DNA from: Anaerolineales bacterium UBA4826
Lineage (GTDB): Bacteria > Chloroflexota > Anaerolineae > UBA4142
NCBI GenBank assembly: GCA_002400365.1
Contig: DHFK01000113.1
Coordinates: 1 to 9,984 of the forward strand
Direction of reading: 5' to 3'
DNA length: 9,984 nt
This document shows, piece by piece, positions 5,542 to 9,984 of the stretch; the first letter of the stretch is position 1, and every line of letters begins with the position of its first letter. Position numbers and translations under genes: made by a program. The notes beneath the pieces were generated by a model that saw nothing but the letters and a program-made list of their open reading frames with translations, was not told where the DNA came from and searched no databases.

Positions 5542-6489
5542 TCATTTCGCTCTTTCGTCTCTATGTTCCACACGTGCCGCTTCCAACACTTTCCGCTCGA
5601 GTTCCACTCTTTCGCTCTGGTCGTCGAGCGCGGTCACGGTAGTCAGCGCGACTTGCTTTGTCATCGCGTCGGTCAGTCGCGTGTAGATGCCCGTGGTTTG
5701 CAAATTTTCGTGCCCCAGAAACTGCTGCACAAAAGAAATCGGCGCGCCCCCCAGGAGATAGTGGACCGCCACGGAATGCCGTAAGGCATGAACAGTAACA
5801 TGCTTGGTGAACCCGGCGGCCTTGACGTATGAACGAAACCTGCTTTGCAAAGCACTGGCCGTGAGGTGACTGTTTTTCGCGCCGGGAAACACATGGTCTT
5901 GAATGCCATTTTGGATGAGGTAGTCCTTCAAGAGTTCCACCGTCCTCGGTTTAAGATATAACAGTCGTTCTTTGCCCTTGCTGATAACGCGCAGGGTCGC
6001 TCCCTCCAGATCAATCTGCTCTCGCCGGAGCGCAACGGCTTCACCGATGCGCAGACCGCAAACATAACACAGGTGCAAGAGGATCAGGTTACGCCGGTCC
6101 ACTTTAGAAGTGCCCTGCGCGATTGCAACGAACAACGCACGCACTTCCTCCGGCGAGAGCGTTCGGGGCAGCCGGCGGCCAATCTTTGGATTAGGGAGGC
6201 GAGTGGCTGGATTGCGCCCAAGATGCCCTTCGGTGACGGCGTAGCCAAAGAAGGTCTTGAGCATTGTGACGGAGGAAGCCACCGTCCTATCGGCGAGTCG
6301 GCGCGCTTGGAGTCCGGCGACGTAGGCGCGCAAGTGGGCCGTGGTTACCTGGGCGATCTCGCTCGGGTTTAACCCAACGGACCGAAACAAGGATGTGAGG
6401 AGAGATTGATAGCGCTTGCGGGTCTTGAGACAAACGCCCTTGAGCTTGAGATAAGTGTCGTACTGGGAGAGGAGATCAGGTTGGTTCAA
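5542..6489 (-). CDS. Tyrosine recombinase, Xer-like (int4)
   Basis: A 315-residue recombinase, the most diverged of the four. Catalytic residues: R147 (CGLRIGE), K171 (SKGKERLLYLK), H234 and R237 (HALRHS), H260 (LGHENLQTTG) and Y269. The start is uncertain: the reading frame opens with TTG at 6489, preceded only by a weak GGGA, and the ATG at 6500 (minus strand) is out of frame. The frame stays open upstream into the ISKra4 element, 39 bp away. Alignment with int1 suggests little is missing from the N-terminus. The insertion has replaced the original upstream region, so present expression may rely on the element or be lost. The C-terminal tail (about 290-315) is charged and helical-looking. 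Confidence 0.88.
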   Translation of the reverse strand: MNQPDLLSQYDTYLKLKGVCLKTRKRYQSLLTSLFRSVGLNPSEIAQVTTAHLRAYVAGLQARRLADRTVASSVTMLKTFFGYAVTEGHLGRNPATRLPNPKIGRRLPRTLSPEEVRALFVAIAQGTSKVDRRNLILLHLCYVCGLRIGEAVALRREQIDLEGATLRVISKGKERLLYLKPRTVELLKDYLIQNGIQDHVFPGAKNSHLTASALQSRFRSYVKAAGFTKHVTVHALRHSVAVHYLLGGAPISFVQQFLGHENLQTTGIYTRLTDAMTKQVALTTVTALDDQSERVELERKVLEAARVEHRDERAK

Positions 6490-6520
6490 AAGGTCCCATG
6501 CGATCGAGCCGTTGGGGAGA

Positions 6521-6528
6521 CCACTTTT
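6521..6528 (+). repeat. Target-site duplication, left copy (CCACTTTT)
   Basis: Exact 8-bp direct repeat of 7980-7987 immediately outside the ISKra4-type element. The next base, G, can be counted with either the repeat or the element end. Confidence 0.88.
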
Positions 6529-6555
6529 GGGTGAAGTTCACCTTCGGGGTGAGTT
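6529..6555 (+). repeat. Left terminal inverted repeat of the ISKra4-type element
   Basis: Matches the reverse complement of 7953-7979 at 25 of 27 positions. The outer part is itself nearly palindromic (GGTGAA-G-TTCACC). The transposase stop codon (6538-6540) lies inside this repeat. Confidence 0.9.
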
Positions 6556-7914
6556 GTAGGCATCGCTCCAGACCTGATCGAAACGGTGGCTCATGACGGC
6601 AGCGCGGGTTGGGATCAATCGCTCGGCACCGGCGCGACTCCACCGCATCCCAGCACCTGTAAACCGAGCGCGAAATTGCTTGCAAGCACTTTCCACCATG
6701 CCGCTGCCAATCGGGAATCCGTTCTCGCGCAATTCCAGGTATTGCATCCGCCGCTTGTTGCCCGCAAAGTACCCGGCTTCCGTCTGCAACATTTCCGCCA
6801 CGTTCGGATGGTCTTTGCCAATCCCTTTCAGCGTTTCGGCTACATACCAGGCGTTGCCTTGGTACAGCACCTTTTCCATGCCCTTCACCCACCGCACGGT
6901 TTCCGCACTGCCCGGCCCCCACACAAGCTGCGCGGCTTTGTAAAGATGTTCATCGGCATGATACCAATCCACGGCCTGCCAACTGCGGCCAAAATGCTCG
7001 CCCACCAAATTCCAAATCCACGGCGCGCCATCGCCAAGCGCAATACTATCCCGCGCCTGGGGCAGCCCGCGTCGCACTGCTTCGGCCCACATCAGACTCC
7101 CAAACTTTTCGGGACCGCCCAAGTACCCGACATAGCTGTTGTCCACCGCATGGGCGCGCTCAACCGTCTCGCCACTTTCCTGATCCCGTTCGGGGCGCAG
7201 GGCAATTTCAAACACGCAGCCCGCTTTCAGGTCTTTCCAGCCCTCTTCGCGAATGTAAATCTTGGCGGCGTCCATCGCCACACCCATGTCGTGGGACTGG
7301 GGCACCGTGCCCCGCACGACGGCACCCCGCGCTGGCAGGGCATTCGTCGTGACCCGCTGGGCTTCCTCTTGCGCTTTGATTTTCTCGCCCCAGACCTTCG
7401 CTCGACGCCAAATACTCGTATCCGAAATGACAATCCCGCCGATTTGCGCCAGAATCTGCTCTGCCCAGTGATCGTCCACTTGGGCATAGAGCCACACGGC
7501 ATATTTGGCGACCTGTTCACTCCACCCCGCATCCCAGGTCTGAAGTTGCTCATCGAGGGGAAAAAGCCCGTGCTGACAGCGCGGGCAGTAGTAATGCTGG
7601 CGGGCGAGCGGGAGTTCTCCCACCCGTGAGACCACGGTTTTATCCTTGCTCCCTTTCGGTTGCATCGTCTGACCACACTTGGGGCACGAGGGCAAATTCA
7701 CCGGTTGCACGCTGTCTTGGGCTTGAATCGCTGTCTCCGCTAACACCTGCCCAAATTCTTGGCGCAACTTAAGCACGATGTCCTCGATTTGCGTCAGATT
7801 GGGACGGGGCGTATCGTCGGTCCACTGCAACAACTCATCAATGGTGGCTTCGGCTTTCGCGAGCAGCGCCGCTTTCATTTCGGCACGGGTCGGTTTCTTT
7901 GTCTGGCTTTTCAT
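6538..7914 (-). CDS. ISKra4-family transposase
   Basis: A 458-residue transposase. A zinc-ribbon-like pair of CxxC motifs is visible at C77/C80 (CPKCG) and C110/C113 (YYCPRCQHG), followed by the PLDEQL stretch typical of this family. Candidate catalytic acids are D215 (GVAMDAAKI), D295 (LGDGAPWIW) and E408 (GSGMVESACKQF), the layout of IS256/ISKra4-like DDE enzymes. The ATG at 7914 is preceded by GAGGAG (7923-7928 on the complement). The last codons and stop run into the left terminal repeat. Length is normal and no frameshift is seen, so it is probably functional. The large plus-strand frame over the same DNA is only its shadow. Confidence 0.92.
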   Translation of the reverse strand: MKSQTKKPTRAEMKAALLAKAEATIDELLQWTDDTPRPNLTQIEDIVLKLRQEFGQVLAETAIQAQDSVQPVNLPSCPKCGQTMQPKGSKDKTVVSRVGELPLARQHYYCPRCQHGLFPLDEQLQTWDAGWSEQVAKYAVWLYAQVDDHWAEQILAQIGGIVISDTSIWRRAKVWGEKIKAQEEAQRVTTNALPARGAVVRGTVPQSHDMGVAMDAAKIYIREEGWKDLKAGCVFEIALRPERDQESGETVERAHAVDNSYVGYLGGPEKFGSLMWAEAVRRGLPQARDSIALGDGAPWIWNLVGEHFGRSWQAVDWYHADEHLYKAAQLVWGPGSAETVRWVKGMEKVLYQGNAWYVAETLKGIGKDHPNVAEMLQTEAGYFAGNKRRMQYLELRENGFPIGSGMVESACKQFRARFTGAGMRWSRAGAERLIPTRAAVMSHRFDQVWSDAYNSPRR

Positions 7915-7943
7915 TGGCGGGGCTCCTCAATGGGATGCCCGGC

Positions 7944-7971
7944 ATTATACCAAACTTACCCCCAAGGTGAA
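7944..7971 (-). promoter_or_regulatory. Likely promoter of the ISKra4 transposase
   Basis: On the minus strand: TTCACC (7966-7971), a 16-bp spacer, then a perfect TATAAT (7944-7949) preceded by TGG. It lies 30 bp upstream of the transposase ATG. The -35 falls inside the terminal repeat, an arrangement common in insertion sequences. Confidence 0.55.
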
Positions 7972-7979
7972 CTTCACCC
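7953..7979 (-). repeat. Right terminal inverted repeat of the ISKra4-type element
   Basis: Matches 6529-6555 inverted. It overlaps the likely -35 of the transposase promoter, so transposase binding could repress its own gene. Confidence 0.9.
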
Positions 7980-7987
7980 CCACTTTT
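7980..7987 (+). repeat. Target-site duplication, right copy (CCACTTTT)
   Basis: Exact direct repeat of 6521-6528 on the other side of the element. Confidence 0.88.
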
Positions 7988-7994
7988 GCCGCGT

Positions 7995-8023
7995 TTGACA
8001 AAACCGATCGCCTGATGTACATT
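7995..8023 (+). promoter_or_regulatory. Promoter of the toxin-antitoxin operon
   Basis: A perfect -35 TTGACA (7995-8000), a 17-bp spacer and -10 TACATT (8018-8023, four of six consensus bases). It lies 36 bp upstream of the antitoxin ATG and starts only 7 bp beyond the ISKra4 target duplication, so the insertion left it intact. Confidence 0.7.
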
Positions 8024-8038
8024 GATTAATGTTGATTA
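8019..8038 (+). promoter_or_regulatory. Operator-like dyad over the toxin-antitoxin -10
   Basis: ACATT (8019-8023) and AATGT (8028-8032) form a perfect inverted repeat around GATT, overlapping the -10 box. TTGATTA also occurs twice in direct orientation (8023-8029 and 8032-8038). Phd/YefM antitoxins typically repress their own operons through short palindromes at the promoter, so this is the natural candidate operator. Confidence 0.5.
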
Positions 8039-8058
8039 TCCAGATATGGAGGTTTCAG

Positions 8059-8406
8059 ATGTTAGAGCGAGAAAGGCGGACGTTGACAAAAACCATTCCG
8101 GCGACCGAGGCCAGAATTCATTTCGGCGAGATCATAAAGCGCGTCTATCGTGGAAGAGAACAATTGATTGTCGAGAAAGACGGTTTGCCCGTCGTGGTCA
8201 TCCTAAGTCACACCGATTACGAGGAGTATCGTCGCCTGCTGGCGCTTCAGCAGTTTGAGAGACTAAATAAGGGCGTCAATCGTGAAATGCGCGCGAAAGG
8301 CATAACCGAAGAACAAGCCTTGGCCGATTTGGAGAAGACGCAGCGGAAGGTTTTTCAGGAGAAATATGGCCCAGCCCTCAGATCCCACCGGCGCAAAGCC
8401 AGTTAG
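8059..8406 (+). CDS. Phd/YefM-family antitoxin
   Basis: A 115-residue antitoxin expected to bind the operon promoter through its N-terminal fold and to neutralise the downstream toxin through its C-terminal part. Residues about 10-57 carry the Phd/YefM pattern: IPATEARIHFGEIIKRV, then QLIVEKDGLPVVVILS and DYEEYRRL. The C-terminal half (60-115) is helical and basic. The ATG at 8059 is chosen because TGGAGG (8047-8052) lies 6 nt before it; an earlier ATG at 8029 lacks such a site and would overlap the operator dyad. It overlaps the toxin gene by 41 nt, as in many toxin-antitoxin pairs. Confidence 0.85.
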   Translation: MLERERRTLTKTIPATEARIHFGEIIKRVYRGREQLIVEKDGLPVVVILSHTDYEEYRRLLALQQFERLNKGVNREMRAKGITEEQALADLEKTQRKVFQEKYGPALRSHRRKAS

Positions 8407-8884
8407 AGTCATGGTAGACGCTACCGTTCTCTTTGCCGGGATCGGTTGGCCACGCTGGTCTTATGAAGTCCTCCGCCACGCCATCAAGGGAAATTTTCAA
8501 CTAGTTCTCTCGTCACTGGTCATCACTCAAGCCAGAAGGAATCTGGAAGAGAAACTGCCAGCGTACGTTGAGGCCTTTGACACATGGTTGCAGCTGTGTT
8601 CTTTTGAGCTAGCCCCGGAGCCTTCTCTCAAGGAGATCGTTTCCAATCAAACTCTCGTCCGGGATTTGAAAGATGTTCCAGTGGCTCTCGCCGCCATTCA
8701 GGCTCGGGTAGACTGTTTCGTCAGTGAAGACAAGGACTTGACCGACGAGGACGACACCACGGAACAAGTGCGCCAACGCCTGAAGGTCATGCGCCCCGTT
8801 ATTTTCTTGCGAGAGGTCATGGGTTGGTCGAGTGGAGACTTGGAGAAAATCCGTAAGCGAGACTGGCCGATTGGGGAAGAATGA
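8366..8884 (+). CDS. PIN-domain toxin (predicted ribonuclease)
   Basis: A 172-residue PIN-fold protein, likely an Mg-dependent ribonuclease toxin held in check by the upstream antitoxin. The core runs from MVDATVLFAG (D18) through RDLKDVPVALAAI (D103) to DCFVSEDKDL (D122, D124), giving the acidic cluster expected for PIN nucleases. The second-helix acid normally found near VITQARRNLEEKL is not certain: Q55 occupies a likely position, with E61/E62 nearby. The C-terminal region from about 135 (RLKVMRPVIFLREVMGW) fits longer PIN proteins. The ATG at 8366 has AGGAG (8357-8361) before it; the ATG at 8411 would remove the first 15 residues. Pairing with Phd/YefM is usual for PIN toxins. Confidence 0.8.
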   Translation: MAQPSDPTGAKPVRVMVDATVLFAGIGWPRWSYEVLRHAIKGNFQLVLSSLVITQARRNLEEKLPAYVEAFDTWLQLCSFELAPEPSLKEIVSNQTLVRDLKDVPVALAAIQARVDCFVSEDKDLTDEDDTTEQVRQRLKVMRPVIFLREVMGWSSGDLEKIRKRDWPIGEE

Positions 8885-9029
8885 ATCAGAGTTTGAGAAC
8901 TTCATACGTGGAATTCGCAAGCACAGAAGGATGTGGCGTCAGAAAGACCTACCGTGTTGCAGATTATGGTGCATCCACCGCACACGACGCGGGATCGACA
9001 AGAGTTTAACGATCTGTGTGATTTCCCAA

Positions 9030-9058
9030 TTGCCAAATGTCTAGGCGTATGGTATGAT
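9030..9058 (+). promoter_or_regulatory. Promoter of the RHH-HNH operon
   Basis: TTGCCA (9030-9035), a 17-bp spacer and TATGAT (9053-9058) preceded by TGG. It lies 23 bp upstream of the ATG at 9082, so this pair is probably transcribed independently of the toxin-antitoxin operon. Confidence 0.7.
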
Positions 9059-9081
9059 GGGTTTGGCAAGAGGAGAATGCC

Positions 9082-9516
9082 ATGACGATTAGTACGGTAC
9101 CTGTTCAACTTCCCGAACCACTCGTCGAAAGACTCAAGCGTGCGGCGGACTTGACCCATCGCTCGGTCGAAGAGATTGCTGCCGCCAGTCTGGAGGCGGT
9201 CCTGCCGCCGGCTCCGAACCTGCCCCCTGACATTGCCGACGAACTGGCGGCGATGTATCTGTTCAGCGATGAGGCGCTGTGGGCTGCCGCCGCACCCTCT
9301 TTCTCACCGAGCGAAGAACAGCGACTCGACCAACTCAACTCAGCCGCCGGGCAACGGGAATTGACAGCGGCCGAGGAGGCGGAACAATCCAGTCTCATTG
9401 CAGCCTATCGCCGGTCGGTCTTGCGCCGAGCCAAAGCCTTGGCGATTCTCGCTCAGCGCGGTCATCACATCCCGGCCACCGCATCGCCACAAACTCCAGG
9501 TCATGGTGACAACTGA
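9082..9516 (+). CDS. Ribbon-helix-helix-like protein, partner of the HNH gene
   Basis: A 144-residue protein of unknown job. Residues about 5-42 (VPVQLPEPLVERLKRAADLT, then HRSVEEIAAASLEAVL) look like a ribbon-helix-helix DNA-binding fold. The rest is helical, with DIADELAAMYLFSDEALWAAA, then a charged middle and AAYRRSVLRRAKALAILAQRG. From memory, proteins of this pattern often sit directly before small HNH nuclease genes in cyanobacteria and Chloroflexota. A good AGGAG (9071-9075) lies 6 nt before the ATG. It overlaps the HNH gene by 14 nt, indicating coupled translation. It may be an antitoxin-like or regulatory partner; nothing in the sequence proves either. Confidence 0.75.
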   Translation: MTISTVPVQLPEPLVERLKRAADLTHRSVEEIAAASLEAVLPPAPNLPPDIADELAAMYLFSDEALWAAAAPSFSPSEEQRLDQLNSAAGQRELTAAEEAEQSSLIAAYRRSVLRRAKALAILAQRGHHIPATASPQTPGHGDN

Positions 9517-9934
9517 GATCCCCGACGACTTGCGCGCCCTGGTCCGTGAGCGAGCCGGAGGTCGCTGCGAGTATTGCCTGACTTCCGAAGAACTGAGCGG
9601 TATTCGCTGCCAAGTCGATCACATCATTCCGCGTGCTCGCCAGGGCGCGACAACCGCAGAGAACCTTTGCCTTGCCTGCCCCGCCTGCAATGGTCACAAA
9701 CACGCGCGAATACAGGCGAGTGATCCCGAATCGGGCGACCGCGTTCCTCTTTTCGATCCCCGCCACCAACGTTGGAGTAACCACTTCGCTTGGAGTGCCA
9801 GCGGTACAGAGATCATCGGGCTGACCCCCACAGGGAGAGCCACGGTGGCTGCCCTCAAGATGAACGACCCATTGATCGTCGGCGCGAGATCGCTTTGGGT
9901 CGGTATAGGACTACATCCGCCGCGAGAGGCATAG
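9503..9934 (+). CDS. HNH endonuclease
   Basis: A 143-residue nuclease of the small HNH family. The zinc-binding cysteines are C22/C25 (GRCEYC) and C59/C62 (CPAC); the catalytic core is D39-H40 (VDHIIPRA), N54 (AENLCLAC) and the NGHK segment at 63-66. The C-terminal half (VPLFDPRHQRWSNHF, then GLTPTGRATVAALKMN and LHPP) matches the conserved tail of the stand-alone family. The ATG at 9503 lies inside the end of the preceding gene, with no strong ribosome site of its own, so coupled translation is likely. It would act on DNA in the cytoplasm; its target is unknown, and defence, repair and mobile-DNA roles are all possible. Confidence 0.9.
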   Translation: MVTTEIPDDLRALVRERAGGRCEYCLTSEELSGIRCQVDHIIPRARQGATTAENLCLACPACNGHKHARIQASDPESGDRVPLFDPRHQRWSNHFAWSASGTEIIGLTPTGRATVAALKMNDPLIVGARSLWVGIGLHPPREA

Positions 9935-9984
9935 CCACCCTGCTGACCAATAATTGAGGCTCTTTGGGAATTTCGGTAGTGTCC

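Larger units (their letters stand above)
6529..7979 (-). mobile_element. Complete ISKra4-family insertion sequence
   Basis: The ends are inverted repeats: 6529-6555 against 7953-7979, 25 of 27 matching, beginning GGGTGAAGTTCACCTT. An exact 8-bp direct repeat CCACTTTT flanks the element at 6521-6528 and 7980-7987, so both ends and the target duplication are intact. A single transposase gene fills the element. Target duplications of about 8-9 bp suit ISKra4-type elements. The element landed 39 bp upstream of int4 and beside the toxin-antitoxin promoter. The intact duplication argues for simple and fairly recent insertion. Confidence 0.92.

Noticed and set aside
5475..5642. 55-codon plus-strand frame with GGAG upstream and a coiled-coil-like start (MSIEERIARAQLEIQQLERR)
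   Set aside because: Most of it is antisense to the int4 3' end and the second half has low-complexity basic composition. The first 20 residues might be a relic, but support is too thin to call a gene.
2556..6489. RIT element (recombinase in trio)
   Set aside because: RIT elements have three adjacent recombinases on one strand. Here there are four of near-equal size in two convergent pairs, and no flanking RIT-type terminal repeats were seen.
6586..7629. 347-codon open frame on the plus strand
   Set aside because: It lies wholly antisense to the well-supported ISKra4 transposase and has no domain-like pattern; it is a shadow of that gene's codon use.
9965..9984. Possible end of another insertion sequence (TTCGGTAGTGTCC at the window edge)
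   Set aside because: It looks like an insertion-sequence tip read outward, but only a few bases are available, no inverted partner is in the window and the sequence stops there.

Overview
This window is a bacterial accessory region built mostly of recombination and transposition genes. Genes are close-packed, with AGGAG-type ribosome binding sites and sigma70-like promoters (TTGACA/TATGAT). The host cannot be named from sequence alone. An ISKra4-type transposon, a ribbon-helix-helix protein paired with a CEYC-type HNH nuclease, a Phd/PIN pair and many Xer-like recombinases together are reminiscent of Chloroflexota or Cyanobacteria, but this is only a suggestion.

Layout. 1-1228: a complete IS630-family insertion sequence with 32-bp terminal inverted repeats. 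1229-1575: no gene. 1576 to about 1970: the N-terminal DNA-binding part of a tyrosine recombinase that has lost its catalytic domain. 2015-2555: a gene-poor control region. It opens with a near-consensus promoter (TTGACA-N17-TATGAT), followed by a run of hairpins and dyads that includes two intrinsic terminators. Promoter, two hairpins and first terminator define a likely small RNA of about 170 nt. One hairpin (2143-2176) also has the 13-8-13 geometry of a lox-type recombination site. 2556-6489: four complete, mutually related tyrosine recombinases of about 304-329 residues. They form two convergent pairs (int1-int2 on +, int4-int3 on -), so int2 and int3 make a long imperfect inverted repeat. 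6529-7979: a complete ISKra4-family element with 27-bp inverted repeats and an intact 8-bp target duplication, inserted 39 bp upstream of the int4 start. 7995-8884: a Phd/YefM antitoxin and PIN toxin operon with an operator-like dyad on its promoter. 9030-9934: a ribbon-helix-helix protein and HNH nuclease operon with its own promoter.

How the parts fit. The four recombinases and the hairpin region are the best candidate for an undescribed system: a multi-recombinase element whose upstream control region combines a small RNA, stacked terminators and recombinase-site-like dyads. That link is inference from layout. What the sequence shows directly is the promoter, stems, T-tracts, catalytic residues and gene order. 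The two insertion sequences are later arrivals; one now separates int4 from the DNA that used to lie upstream of it.
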